Origin: Streptomyces sp. ISL-43
GTDB taxonomy: Bacteria > Actinomycetota > Actinomycetes > Streptomycetales > Streptomycetaceae
Length of the DNA stretch: 64,000 bases
Assembly: GCF_018614195.1 (NCBI RefSeq)
Contig: NZ_JAGGOT010000042.1
Coordinates: 24,280-88,279, forward strand
Direction of reading: 5' to 3'
The notes under the pieces are model-generated. The model saw only the letters and a program-made list of their open reading frames with translations. It made no database searches and had not been told where the DNA came from. Both the position numbers and the translations under genes were made by a program. Shown here piece by piece: positions 29,729 through 40,419 of this stretch (position 1 is its first letter; each line of letters starts with the position of its first letter).

Positions 29729-30712
29729 TCAGGCGTCGATGCTCTCCGGATCGGCGGCGGCCTCGGCCGCCGCCTGCTTCTTCGAGGCGATCAGGCTGGT
29801 GATCGTGGTGATCACCAGGACGCCGCAGATGACGCCCAGGGAAACCGGGATGGAGATCTGCGGGACGTGCAGGCCGGACTCGTGCAGGGCGTGCAGCACG
29901 AGCTTGACGCCGATGAAGCCCAGGATGACGGAGAGGCCGTAGCTGAGGTGGACCAGCTTCTTGAGCAGGCCGCCGATGAGGAAGTACAGCTGGCGCAGAC
30001 CCATCAGGGCGAAGGCGTTGGCGGTGAAGACGATGTACGGGTCCTGGGTGAGGCCGAAGATCGCGGGGATCGAGTCCAGGGCGAACAGCACGTCGGTGGT
30101 GCCGATGGCGAGCATGACGACCATCAGCGGGGTCAGGACGCGCTTGCCGTTGTTCCGGATGAAGAGCTTCGTGCCGTGATAGCGGTCGGCGACGCCGAAC
30201 TTCTTCTCGATGGACTTCAGGAGGCGGTTCTCCTCGAACTCCTCTTCCTCCTCGTCCTTGCGGGCCTCCTGGATCAGCTTCCACGCGGTGTAGATGAGGA
30301 ACGCGCCGAAGATGTAGAAGACCCACGAGAAGTTGGTGATGATCGCGGCGCCGGCGGCGATGAAGATCGCGCGCAGGACGAGGGCGATCAGCACGCCCAC
30401 CAGCAGTACGCGCTGCTGGAGCTGGGAGGGGACCGCGAACTTCGCCATGATCAGGACGAAGACGAAGAGGTTGTCCACGCTCAGGGACTTCTCGGTGATG
30501 AAACCGGCGAAGAACTCCTGCGAGGCCTGGCCGTGCCCGAAGACCAGCAGGCCGAGGCCGAAGAGCGCGGCGAGGACGATCCAGACGACCGTCCAGACGC
30601 CGGCTTCCTTCATGGAAACGTCGTGGGGCTTGCGGCCGATGAAGAAATCGGCGCCGATGAGGATGCCCAGACCGAGAATGGTCAGCACCCAGAGGGTCAA
30701 GGAAACGTCCAC
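29729..30712 (-). CDS. TerC-family membrane protein (putative Mn2+ exporter)
   Basis: Integral membrane protein of 327 residues with about 8 hydrophobic segments. The family signatures EKSLSVDNLFVFVLIM (about 75-90) and TTDVLFALDSIPAIFG (about 199-214) carry the paired acidic residues. TerC/Alx/MeeY proteins are linked to manganese export and metalation of exported enzymes. The GTG at 30712 (VDVSLTLWVL) is preferred over the ATG at 30721: the GGAGG ribosome site (30727-30723) lies only 1 nt before that ATG but 10 nt before the GTG. A yybP-ykoY-type riboswitch precedes it, which independently supports a manganese role. Confidence 0.92.
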   Translation of the reverse strand: MDVSLTLWVLTILGLGILIGADFFIGRKPHDVSMKEAGVWTVVWIVLAALFGLGLLVFGHGQASQEFFAGFITEKSLSVDNLFVFVLIMAKFAVPSQLQQRVLLVGVLIALVLRAIFIAAGAAIITNFSWVFYIFGAFLIYTAWKLIQEARKDEEEEEFEENRLLKSIEKKFGVADRYHGTKLFIRNNGKRVLTPLMVVMLAIGTTDVLFALDSIPAIFGLTQDPYIVFTANAFALMGLRQLYFLIGGLLKKLVHLSYGLSVILGFIGVKLVLHALHESGLHVPQISIPVSLGVICGVLVITTITSLIASKKQAAAEAAADPESIDA

Positions 30713-30722
30713 TATGAACATG

Positions 30723-30770
30723 CCTCCGGCAGATGGCTCAGCACTTTGTCAGCGTCATCGCTGCCGGAGG
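30723..30770 (-). promoter_or_regulatory. Riboswitch expression platform sequestering the terC ribosome site
   Basis: On the reverse strand CCTCCGGCAG (30770-30761) can pair perfectly with CTGCCGGAGG (30732-30723), which contains the terC Shine-Dalgarno GGAGG. The same CCTCC is the 3' strand of aptamer helix P1, so the two structures exclude each other. Ligand-stabilised P1 would free the ribosome site; without ligand it is hidden. Confidence 0.75.
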
Positions 30771-30876
30771 TCTCTTCCACCCGGACGGCCAGGAGGCCAC
30801 GGGCCGGCGCCCCGGGACCGATTGCAGTCCGTATTGACGGGCACGTCGTAGCAGGAAAGCAGGAATACTCCCCTCC
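30766..30876 (-). ncRNA. yybP-ykoY (Mn2+) riboswitch aptamer upstream of terC
   Basis: About 111 nt on the reverse strand. The 5' segment GGAGGGGAGTA (from 30876) and the 3' segment AGAGACCTCC (ending 30766) match the conserved yybP-ykoY layout. There a P1 helix is followed by GGGGAGUA, and the second conserved loop AGA precedes the closing strand. P1 here is GGAGG paired with CCTCC. An internal CGTCAATAC resembles the conserved internal loop of known members. This RNA class senses Mn2+ and controls alx/terC-type genes. Identified by eye from consensus elements; a covariance search would confirm it. Confidence 0.82.
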
Positions 30877-30885
30877 GCGCTCACG

Positions 30886-30915
30886 AGCCTACCCGTCGCA
30901 GGCACATAAGGTAAA
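30886..30915 (-). promoter_or_regulatory. Candidate promoter for the terC riboswitch transcript
   Basis: On the reverse strand TTTACC (30915-30910) and TAGGCT (30891-30886) have an 18-bp spacer. A start about 7 nt downstream of TAGGCT would fall right at the first base of the aptamer P1 helix. Confidence 0.55.
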
Positions 30916-30977
30916 GGGGAAGCCAAGAACTGGTCAGCGGACGGTCATCCGGGCCGGACGGCGGGCCGCCGCGGCCG

Positions 30978-32948
30978 CTACCCGGCGGTGCGCCTGGCCG
31001 CCGCGACCCGCTCCAGCGCCTGCTCGAGGACCCGGCTGCCCCGCGGGGGCAGGTCCGGCTCGAAGGTCCAGGCGTGGTGGACCCACGGATCGGCGAGATG
31101 GTTGTCCGGCACGGGCGACAGCCGCATCAGCGAGCGCCACAGCGGATCCAGCAGCGGCCCGTAGGCCGAGGCCTCGTCGCGGTCGGCGACCATCAGCAGG
31201 TGGACTCCGACCGCCGGACCCTCGTCGGCGAGGTAGCGCAACCGGGTGACGGCCCGGTCGTCGAACCCGTGCGGGAAGTCGTGCACGAGCAGCAGCTGGT
31301 CGGAGGTGTCCACATCCGGCGGCAGGTCTTCCGGAGCCCCGGCCCGCACCGCCATCTGTACGAGGTCCACGCGCCGGGTCAGCCGCTCCAGGGTCTCGGT
31401 GACCCCGGCGGCACCGGCGGCGGGCGGCCCGGCCAGCACCCCGGCGCGCACCAGCGGAGCGAGCGAGGCGGCTCCGGCGCCGCCCGCGTCGATGACGTGG
31501 ACGGCGAACCGGTCGGCCGGATGGGCGGCGAGCAGACGCGCGGCGTGCGCGACGGCCATGTCCATGGCGGCCCGCCGCAGCCGGTCGGTGTCCATGGCCA
31601 TGGCGGCCTCGGAGCCGGTGCGGCCGTTGTCGATCCACAGGCCGCGCTCCAGCGGGACCCGGACCAGCATGGGGATCCGCAGTTCCGGCCGCTCGGGCAG
31701 GTGGAGGTCGCCGAGGCGCAGCGCCAGCGGGCTCTCGGAGGGCACGGCGTGCGCGTGCCAGACCGGGTTGTCCCAGCGTGCGTACGAGGCCGGCAGCGCG
31801 GGCTCGACCACCTCGGACTCGGCGGTGAGCACGACGAGGTCCCGGTCGAGGACGGCCTGCGCCTGCGCGACCAGCTCTTCGCGGCGGGCCCGGGCCGTGT
31901 CGCGGGCGGCGTTGCCGGAGCCGCCGAGGCGGTGGCGCGGGTCGGACAGGGCCTCGTCGAGCTCGCGGTCCATCCGGGAGTCGGCGAACTCGACGGCGCC
32001 CCGGTAGGCGGCGACCGAGCGGGCCAGGTCTTCGAACATGCCCCAGACCTGGTTGTAGAGCCGCTCGTCCATGGACCAGCCGCTCGCGTCCCCGGCGACC
32101 GGGCGCGGCTGCTCGCCGAGCGGGGGCGGCGCGGCGGGGCGCGGCGCGGGCTCGGGCGGTTCGGTGCTGGTACGGCGGCGCGGGTGGGCGTAGCTGATGG
32201 TGGGCGGCCCGCCCGCGGTGTCCCCGCCGGGCGCGGCGGCGTAAGGGGTTCCGGAGACGGGGATCGGCTCCGGCGGCGTGGGAGCGGCCGGGGCGTGCCG
32301 AGCGTCCTGCGGGGCGGGGGACGGAGCGGGTGCCGGTGCCCGCAGGCCGCGCGGCACGGTGGGAGCGGGAGCCCCGGGTATGGCCGCCAGGGTGACGTCC
32401 CCGGCCGGGGTCTGCCCCATGGCGGCGGCGGCCAGCTCGGCGGCCGCCGGGCCGGGCAGTCCGGCGTCGGCCAGGAGCGCGCCGAGCCCGCCGGCGTACC
32501 CCTGGCCGACGGCGCGGACCTTCCAGGCTCCCTGGCGCCGGTAGAGCTCGAGAGCCACGACGGCGGTCTCGGACTCCAGGTCCGTCAGCGTGTACCCGGC
32601 GAGCTCGGCGCCCTCCGGGTCGGCCACGGACACGTAGGAGGCCGGGACCGCGCCGAAGCGGGCCGGTCCGCCGGGCGGCAGGACCAGCACCAAGCCGACC
32701 CGGTGCACGGCCGGTCCGACGGCGTCGAGGTCGACCAGCACGCTGTGCTGTCCCGAGACCGTCCCGGGCACTTCCAGCCCCGGTAGGGTCCGGGCGCCGG
32801 GATGGGCCAGCGCCTCGGGGCCGGCGAGCCGGCCCTCGTCGTCGCCGACCTGGGCCAGGGCGAGCACGGGTGTGCCCGCCGAGACCCTGATCTCCACCCG
32901 GCTCCGGGACAGGGGGTGGTTCTGCCCCCGGACCAGTTCGGCCGTCAT
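30978..32948 (-). CDS. TerD-domain protein with C-terminal FtsK/SpoIIIE-like ATPase-type region
   Basis: 656-residue two-part protein. Residues about 1-175 form a TerD (calcium-binding stress protein) domain: the opening ELVRGQNHPL and the GxxVSVADPEGAELAGYTL and ALELYRRQGAWKVRAVGQGY segments match. A Pro/Ala-rich linker (about 180-280) follows. The C-terminal 370 residues resemble the FtsK/HerA-like fold seen in EccC-type proteins (RVPLERGLWIDNG, QLLLVHDFPHGFDD). However, the P-loop position reads DNGRTGSEA with no GKT and the Walker B lacks the acidic pair, so ATP hydrolysis is doubtful. The next gene in the reverse-strand run is terC; a stand-alone TerD precedes it by 81 bp. Confidence 0.78.
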   Translation of the reverse strand: MTAELVRGQNHPLSRSRVEIRVSAGTPVLALAQVGDDEGRLAGPEALAHPGARTLPGLEVPGTVSGQHSVLVDLDAVGPAVHRVGLVLVLPPGGPARFGAVPASYVSVADPEGAELAGYTLTDLESETAVVALELYRRQGAWKVRAVGQGYAGGLGALLADAGLPGPAAAELAAAAMGQTPAGDVTLAAIPGAPAPTVPRGLRAPAPAPSPAPQDARHAPAAPTPPEPIPVSGTPYAAAPGGDTAGGPPTISYAHPRRRTSTEPPEPAPRPAAPPPLGEQPRPVAGDASGWSMDERLYNQVWGMFEDLARSVAAYRGAVEFADSRMDRELDEALSDPRHRLGGSGNAARDTARARREELVAQAQAVLDRDLVVLTAESEVVEPALPASYARWDNPVWHAHAVPSESPLALRLGDLHLPERPELRIPMLVRVPLERGLWIDNGRTGSEAAMAMDTDRLRRAAMDMAVAHAARLLAAHPADRFAVHVIDAGGAGAASLAPLVRAGVLAGPPAAGAAGVTETLERLTRRVDLVQMAVRAGAPEDLPPDVDTSDQLLLVHDFPHGFDDRAVTRLRYLADEGPAVGVHLLMVADRDEASAYGPLLDPLWRSLMRLSPVPDNHLADPWVHHAWTFEPDLPPRGSRVLEQALERVAAARRTAG

Positions 32949-33029
32949 CGTGCAGCCCCTCCCCCGTACCCGTTCTTCTGCCGTGCGGTCTCGTCGGTCG
33001 CGCTGTACTTCGTGGTGCCCGGGTGCTGC

Positions 33030-33608
33030 TTACAGGTGCGGCAGGATCGCCGGCATCAGGTCCTGGAACGTACGGCCGTTGGCCGGGTTGCCGAGGGCCG
33101 TCATCTGCCAGCCGGCGCCGGCGCGCGACACCTTCGCCATGATCTGCGCGGTGTACTGGCCCCCGCCGTCGAGGGTGTAGCGGGCCAGTTCCTGGCCGTT
33201 GGTCTCGTCGACGATGCGGCAGAAGGCGTTCTGCACCTCCTGGAACGTCTGGCCGGTGAACGAGTTCACCGTGAAGACGATCTGGTCGATGTGCACCGGC
33301 ACGCGCTGCAGGTCGACGAGGATCGACTCGTCGTCCCCGCCCTGGCCGACACCGCCGACGAGGTTGTCGCCGGTGTGCCGGACCGAGCCGTCGTCGCTCT
33401 GCAGGTGCCGGAAGAAGACGACGTCGACGGGCTGCTTGTCGGCGAAGAGCACCGCCGAGGCGTCGAGGTCGATCTCCCGGGTCCGCGAGCCGAACAGCCC
33501 GCGGCGCTTGGCCGCCTGCCAGCCGAGGCCCATGCGGACCGCGGTCAGCGTGCCCCCGTCCGCCTTCTGCAGATTGATGGCCTGACCCTTGGTCATGTTG
33601 ACCGTCAC
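33030..33608 (-). CDS. TerD-family stress protein
   Basis: 192-residue TerD-domain protein. Such proteins bind Ca2+ and belong to tellurite-resistance-type stress and membrane-surveillance complexes. Visible motifs include MTKGQAINLQKADGGTL at the N terminus, the Ca-site segments DLDASAVLF (near 48) and GGDDESILVDLQRVP (near 90), then FTVNSFTGQTFQEV and the closing GNPANGRTFQDLMP. The GTG at 33608 is preferred because GAGGGGA lies 6 nt before it; an ATG at 33626 would add six residues. It sits 88 bp downstream of uvrB and just upstream of the TerD fusion. Confidence 0.9.
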   Translation of the reverse strand: MTVNMTKGQAINLQKADGGTLTAVRMGLGWQAAKRRGLFGSRTREIDLDASAVLFADKQPVDVVFFRHLQSDDGSVRHTGDNLVGGVGQGGDDESILVDLQRVPVHIDQIVFTVNSFTGQTFQEVQNAFCRIVDETNGQELARYTLDGGGQYTAQIMAKVSRAGAGWQMTALGNPANGRTFQDLMPAILPHL

Positions 33609-33696
33609 GCGCTGTCCCCTCTCCATAGCCCTCCCCCGATGGGGGTGCGCAGCGTGTACCTGCGGCTGGGTCCCAACCCTACTGACCGGCCCCGGG

Positions 33697-35847
<2,151 letters not shown>

Positions 35848-36090
35848 GGGGTCAACCGTACGACCCCCCACTGACAGCCGGCGTTCCCGCGGGCCTGCGG
35901 GCCGTCCGGGTCTGGTCCGTTTGTCGTAGTTCGGTGGCGGCCCCGCGATCTTCAACCCCATGATCGCCGTACCCGGCTCCTCCCTGAAAGGGCGTCGAGA
36001 ACGCATCGCCGAGAGTGCACCGCCCGCAACGAATGCCACCCCGCGCCCGTTTGAGGCGGGAGCAGGGCTCACGACCCGAGGAGAACGCGC

Positions 36091-36975
36091 ATGTACGTCC
36101 GATCCGCCGCCGCGGCCGCCACCGCCTTCCTGGGACTCACCTTGACCGTGTTCGGCGCGACGGCCGCCTCGGCGGCCCCCGGTCCGGACTGGCTCTCCAA
36201 CCCGATCGTGTACGCCCACCGGGGGGCTTCGGCGTACGCCCCGGAGAACACCCTCGAGGCGGTCGACCTCGCCATGCGGATGGGCTTCGACTGGGTGGAG
36301 AACGACGTGCAGCGCACCAACGACGGCGAGCTCGTGGTGATCCACGACGACACCCTGGCCCGCACGACCGACGTCGAGCAGGTGTTCCCCGACCGCAAGC
36401 CCTGGCGGGTCAAGGACTTCACGGCCGCGGAGATCGCCCGGCTGGACGCGGGCAGCTGGTTCGGCCAGGAGTTCACGGGCGCCCGGGTGCCCACCCTGCG
36501 GGAGTACATGGACCGGGTGCAGCGCAACCAGCAGCGGCTGCTCCTGGAGATCAAGAAGCCGGAGCTCTACCCCGGGATCGAAGAGCAGACCCTGCGCGTG
36601 CTGGACGAGACCGGCTGGCTCGACGAGAACCACGTGAGCCGCCGCCTGGTGGTGCAGAGCTTCAGCACCGACTGCGTCCGCGCCGTGCACCGGCTGCGCC
36701 CGGACCTGGTGACGGCCTTCCTCGGCACCCCGGCCGTCGCCGACCTCCCGCGGTACGCGCAGTTCACCGACCGGATCAACCCCTGGTACACCACCATCGA
36801 CGGCGACTGGGTGGCGGCGGTGCACGGGCTGCTCGGCGCCCACGGCAAGGCGATGGAAGTGGACGCCTGGATCGTCGACGACGCGGAGACCGCCCGGAAG
36901 GTCCAGGACATGGGCGTGGACGGGATCATCACCAACAAGCCCGACGTCGTACGGGAGGCCGTGGGCGGCTACTGA
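36091..36975 (+). CDS. Secreted glycerophosphodiester phosphodiesterase
   Basis: Hydrolyses glycerophosphodiesters to glycerol 3-phosphate plus alcohol, supplying phosphate or carbon outside the cell. The 294-residue precursor has a signal peptide (about 1-29, ending ASAA). The GDPD catalytic set is present: AHRGASAYAPENT (His/Arg and Glu of the metal site, about 42-54), ENDVQ (about 70-74) and the second catalytic His in VVIHDDTLARTT (near 86). KDFTAAEIARLDAGSWF and LLLEIKKPE complete the family pattern. GAGGAG lies 7 nt before the ATG. In Streptomyces such genes are often under PhoP control, but no PHO box was identified. Confidence 0.93.
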   Translation: MYVRSAAAAATAFLGLTLTVFGATAASAAPGPDWLSNPIVYAHRGASAYAPENTLEAVDLAMRMGFDWVENDVQRTNDGELVVIHDDTLARTTDVEQVFPDRKPWRVKDFTAAEIARLDAGSWFGQEFTGARVPTLREYMDRVQRNQQRLLLEIKKPELYPGIEEQTLRVLDETGWLDENHVSRRLVVQSFSTDCVRAVHRLRPDLVTAFLGTPAVADLPRYAQFTDRINPWYTTIDGDWVAAVHGLLGAHGKAMEVDAWIVDDAETARKVQDMGVDGIITNKPDVVREAVGGY

Positions 36976-37014
36976 GCCGGCGGCCCTGTCGGCGGGGGGC
37001 CGTACCGTGAAGGG

Positions 37015-37575
37015 GTGGACAATCCTGAGCCCCGCGGGCCTCACCTCGAATGGACCGTCGTCGCCAGCGACATCGGCCCCCTGCTCCTGGCCGCGACCCC
37101 GCAGGGGCTGGTCCGGGTCGAGTTCCACGCCGGTCCCGAGCGGGCCGACGGGATGATCGGCGCGCTGGTCTCCCGGCTCGGCGCCGACGCCTGGCGTCCC
37201 GCCCCGGGCGACGAGGTCCTGCTGGCAGAGCCGGTGCGCCAGCTGGCCGCGTACTTCGCCGGCGACCTGCGCCGCTTCGAGCTCCCGCTCGACTGGCGGC
37301 TCAGCTCGGGCTTCAACCGCGAGGCCCTGCTGGAGCTGGACCGCTCCGTGCCCTACGGAGCGGTCGTGGGGTACGGAGAACTGGCCGCCCGGGCCGGCCG
37401 GCCGGGCGCGGCCCAGGCCGTCGGGCACGCCATGGGCTCGAATCCGCTGCCGCTGGTGGTGGCCTGCCACCGGGTCGTGGAGAACGACGGGGGCATCGGC
37501 GGGTTCGGCGGCGGGGTGGAGACCAAGCGCTTCCTGCTGGCCCTGGAAGGCGTGCTCCCACAGCCGCTGTTCTGA
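37015..37575 (+). CDS. Methylated-DNA-protein-cysteine methyltransferase (Ogt/Ada-C type)
   Basis: Suicide repair protein that removes alkyl groups from O6-alkylguanine. The 186-residue protein ends with the methyltransferase domain: SVPYGAVVGYGELAARAG (winged-helix), RP-AAQAVGHAMGSNPLPLVVACHRVV, and GGFGGGVETKRFLLALEG. The acceptor is C151. The usual PCHRV pentad reads ACHRV here, with Ala in place of the conserved Pro. The GTG start at 37015 lies 39 bp after the GDPD stop. Function as a true alkyltransferase is likely since Cys, His and Arg are kept. Confidence 0.9.
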   Translation: MDNPEPRGPHLEWTVVASDIGPLLLAATPQGLVRVEFHAGPERADGMIGALVSRLGADAWRPAPGDEVLLAEPVRQLAAYFAGDLRRFELPLDWRLSSGFNREALLELDRSVPYGAVVGYGELAARAGRPGAAQAVGHAMGSNPLPLVVACHRVVENDGGIGGFGGGVETKRFLLALEGVLPQPLF

Positions 37576-37778
37576 GCGCGGCGGGTGCGGCCGCGCGCGC
37601 GGCGGGACCGGCGGTACGGGGTCCCGCGCCGGGCCAGGTTCTCCGCGCCGGTCCGGCCACGCGCCCCCGGTAACCCGGTTCCGCCCGACGGTAAGGGGTG
37701 GGAAACTGCGGCGGTGACTACTCCCGCCGCCGCACCCGGCCCCGAGCTCCCTCCGCACCCGCGCCGAGGGGGCACCGC

Positions 37779-39077
37779 GTGAACGCCGCACCCGGCACCG
37801 AGCGGCCCGCTCCGCCGATCGACCGCGCCGACCTGCCCCGGCTGCGGCGCCGGACCTCCGGCGTACTGATCGCCGGCCAGATCCTGGGCGGCATCGGCGT
37901 GCCCATCAGCATCGCGCTGGCCCCGGTGCTGGCCACCGAGGTCAGCGGCACGGAGTCGCTGTCCGGCTTCGCCTCCACCGCCTCCGTGATCGGCACCGCC
38001 GCCTTCTCCCTGCCGCTCGCCGCGCTGATGACCGCCCGCGGCCGCCGGCCCGGGCTGGTCCTCGCCTACCTGATCGGCGCGGCCGGCGCGGCCCTCGTCG
38101 TCCTGGCCGCCTCGGTCAAGAGCTTCCCGCTCCTGATGATCGGCATGGCCGCCTTCGGAGCCGCCTCCTCCGCCAACCTCCAGGCCCGCTTCGCCGCCGC
38201 CGACCTGGCGGAGCCCGACCACCGGGCCCGGGCGATCTCCGTCGTGGTCTGGGCCTCCACCATCGGCGCGGTGCTCGGCCCCAACCTCTCCGCCCCGGCC
38301 AGCCGCAGCTTCGCCGGCACCTCCATACCCCAGACGGCGGGCCCCTTCGTCTGGGCCGGCGCCGTCTTCCTGCTCACCGCCGGGCTGATCTCCGTACTCC
38401 TGCGCCCGGACCCGCTGCTGACGGCCCGGGCGCTCGCCGCGCCCGAGGAGCAGACCCGTGCCGGGCGCTCGCTGCGCGCCGGCTTCGCGGCCGTCAAGGC
38501 CTCCCCCAGGGCCCGGCTCGCGCTGGTCACCATCGCGGTGTCGCACACCGCGATGGTCTCGATCATGGTGATGACCCCGGTCGACCTGGGTCACCACGGG
38601 GCGGGGCTCCAGCTCATCGGACTGGTCATCAGCGGGCACATCGCCGGCATGTTCGGCTTCTCGCCGGTGATGGGCTGGCTCGCGGACCGGATCGGCCGGC
38701 TGTCGGTGATCGGCCTGGCCGCCGGGCTGCTGTCGGTCGCCGCGCTCCTCGCGGGCACGGCCGGCGGGAACCACGCGCAGAGCGCCGCCGGTCTCTTCCT
38801 GCTCGGCCTCGGCTGGTCAGCCGGCATGGTGTCCGGCTCGGCGCTGCTGACCGACTCGGTGCCGCAGCCCGCGCGTGCCGCCGTACAGGGCCTGGGCGAC
38901 CTCACGATGAACACGGCCGCCGGCGTGGGCGGCGCGGCCGCCGGTCTGATCATGGCCCAGGCGGGCTACGGCTGGCTCAACGCGGTCGGTGCCGCGCTGC
39001 TGCTGCCGATGGCGGCGCTCGCGCTGTTCACTTCGCGCCGCCATCCGGTGAAAGCCGCGGACGGCAAGGCTCAGTAG
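37779..39077 (+). CDS. MFS transporter
   Basis: 432-residue major facilitator with about 12 hydrophobic segments and no long hydrophilic domains. The conserved loop motif appears as GWLADRIGRLSVIGL between TM8 and TM9, and MTARGRRPGLVLAYL marks the loop after TM2. The substrate is unknown; drug export is a common role for this branch. The GTG at 37779 is chosen because GAGGGGG lies 7 nt upstream and the frame before it is not conserved-looking. An 8-bp hairpin (37707-37734) lies in the upstream spacer. The stop overlaps the convergent cupin gene by 7 bp. Confidence 0.85.
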   Translation: MNAAPGTERPAPPIDRADLPRLRRRTSGVLIAGQILGGIGVPISIALAPVLATEVSGTESLSGFASTASVIGTAAFSLPLAALMTARGRRPGLVLAYLIGAAGAALVVLAASVKSFPLLMIGMAAFGAASSANLQARFAAADLAEPDHRARAISVVVWASTIGAVLGPNLSAPASRSFAGTSIPQTAGPFVWAGAVFLLTAGLISVLLRPDPLLTARALAAPEEQTRAGRSLRAGFAAVKASPRARLALVTIAVSHTAMVSIMVMTPVDLGHHGAGLQLIGLVISGHIAGMFGFSPVMGWLADRIGRLSVIGLAAGLLSVAALLAGTAGGNHAQSAAGLFLLGLGWSAGMVSGSALLTDSVPQPARAAVQGLGDLTMNTAAGVGGAAAGLIMAQAGYGWLNAVGAALLLPMAALALFTSRRHPVKAADGKAQ

Positions 39078-39466
39078 CTGATGTGGTAGGCCTTGCGGAG
39101 CGTCTCGTGGACGGTCCAGACGGTCTTGTCGCCCTCGCGCAGGACACAGGCGGATCCGGGCCCGACCTCCAGCGTCGCGCCGCCCTCCACCTCGATGGTG
39201 GCGCGGCCGGCGACCACCACGAACAGCTCGTTCGCCTCGGTGTCGGTGACCACGCCCGGGGTGATCTGCCAGATCCCGCGCACCTGCGAGCCGTCCGCCG
39301 CCTCCCACAGCACCTTGCCCGTCACGACGGGCTCGCCGGAGACGATCTGCGCGGGGTCGAGGTCCTCCGGCTCCAGCTCGGAGTCGGGGAGGGCCACGAC
39401 CGAGACGGCGAAGGAAGCGGGGGCGGAGCCGGGTGCGGGGGCGTCGCTGTGGTCACTGGTGCTCAT
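39071..39466 (-). CDS. Cupin-domain protein (DUF861/EutQ-like)
   Basis: 131-residue single cupin. The pattern GIWQITPGVVTDTEANELFVVVAGRATIEVEGG with the later LREGDKTVWTVHETLRKAYHI is that of the (S)-ureidoglycine aminohydrolase-related cupin_3 group, which often lacks a full metal site. Catalytic function is unknown. The C terminus overlaps the convergent MFS stop by 7 bp. Confidence 0.8.
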   Translation of the reverse strand: MSTSDHSDAPAPGSAPASFAVSVVALPDSELEPEDLDPAQIVSGEPVVTGKVLWEAADGSQVRGIWQITPGVVTDTEANELFVVVAGRATIEVEGGATLEVGPGSACVLREGDKTVWTVHETLRKAYHISY

Positions 39467-39539
39467 GGCCCGTCAGCCTAATCCGGGCGTCCCTCCCCCC
39501 GGGGTGACCACAGCGTCCAGCGCGCGCCCGCCCCACCCG

Positions 39540-40337
39540 TCACCCTGTCGAGCGGCGCCGGGCGACGAGGACGGGCTGGTGGAAACCGGTGTCCGCCGGG
39601 GCGTGCCACACGGCGTCGACGAAACCCGCCTCCGCGGCGAAGGCGGCCGTCTCCTCCTCCGGCAGGGCCCAGTACGTGGTGCCCGACACCTTGGTCGTCC
39701 AGGTGTCCCCGGCGGGCAGCAGCTGGAAGAACTCCAGGTCGTAGCGGGCCCCGTCGGCGTGCCAGTGCCACAGCTGGAAGGTGATCGTCCGTCCGTCCGG
39801 GCCGGTGCGCACGTGCGGGGCGTCGCTCTGCGGCCGGGTCCGGCGCAGTTCCCCGTACGGGCGGGTGGACAGGAGCAGCAGTCCGCCGGGGCGCAGCACC
39901 CGCAGTATTTCGGCCAGGGCGGCCCTTACGTGGGCGGCCGTCAGCAGGTGCGGCAGGGCGTTGTCGGCGCAGACCACCGCGTCGAAGGAGCAGTCGGGGA
40001 AGGGCAGGGCCCGCATGTCGGCTGCCACGACCGGCAGGACGAGCCCGCGCGCCCGCGCCTCGCGGGCCGCGCGGGCGGCGGAGACGGGGCTCAGGTCGCT
40101 GCCCGTGACCCGGTGGCCGGCGGCGAGACCCAGCGCCTGGGTGCCGATGCCGCAGGCGCTGTCGAGGATCCGGAGCGGTCCGGGGCCGAGAGCGCCGGTG
40201 AGCAGGGCGTCCAGGGCGCTGCCCTGGCGGGTGATGCTCGCCTGCCAGTCGGCGTACACGAGGTCGTAGCGGTCGGCGAGTTCGTCGTAGAAGCCGCGCG
40301 GATCGCGGCGGGCGGGCCGGGCATCCTGAGCACTCAT
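39540..40337 (-). CDS. Class I SAM-dependent methyltransferase
   Basis: 265-residue methyltransferase with the SAM-binding motif I LDSACGIGTQALGLA (about 58-72), the acidic end of strand 2 in VTGSDLSP, DMRALPFPDCSFDAVVCAD for motifs II-III, and LRVLRPGGLLLLSTRP as motif post-III. The C-terminal half carries a WALPEEETAAFAAEAGF segment typical of small-molecule methyltransferases. The substrate is unknown. It is divergent from psuG, with 82 bp between them. Confidence 0.85.
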   Translation of the reverse strand: MSAQDARPARRDPRGFYDELADRYDLVYADWQASITRQGSALDALLTGALGPGPLRILDSACGIGTQALGLAAGHRVTGSDLSPVSAARAAREARARGLVLPVVAADMRALPFPDCSFDAVVCADNALPHLLTAAHVRAALAEILRVLRPGGLLLLSTRPYGELRRTRPQSDAPHVRTGPDGRTITFQLWHWHADGARYDLEFFQLLPAGDTWTTKVSGTTYWALPEEETAAFAAEAGFVDAVWHAPADTGFHQPVLVARRRSTG

Positions 40338-40419
40338 GCCGGAACGCTACTCGGACAGGTTCGCGCCGGTGCGGCGGCGGCGCGTTTGGGGTGCCGGATC
40401 CCGTGCCAGGGATGGGGGC

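Noticed and set aside
35848..36090. LexA/SOS box upstream of uvrB
   Set aside because: The only palindrome-like element (GGTCGTACGGTTGACC next to the start) does not match the GAACNNNNGTTC-type actinobacterial LexA site.
35848..37791. Upstream extension of the uvrB frame to a 1364-residue protein
   Set aside because: UvrB has a canonical N terminus at 35847; the extension runs antisense to the GDPD and alkyltransferase genes.
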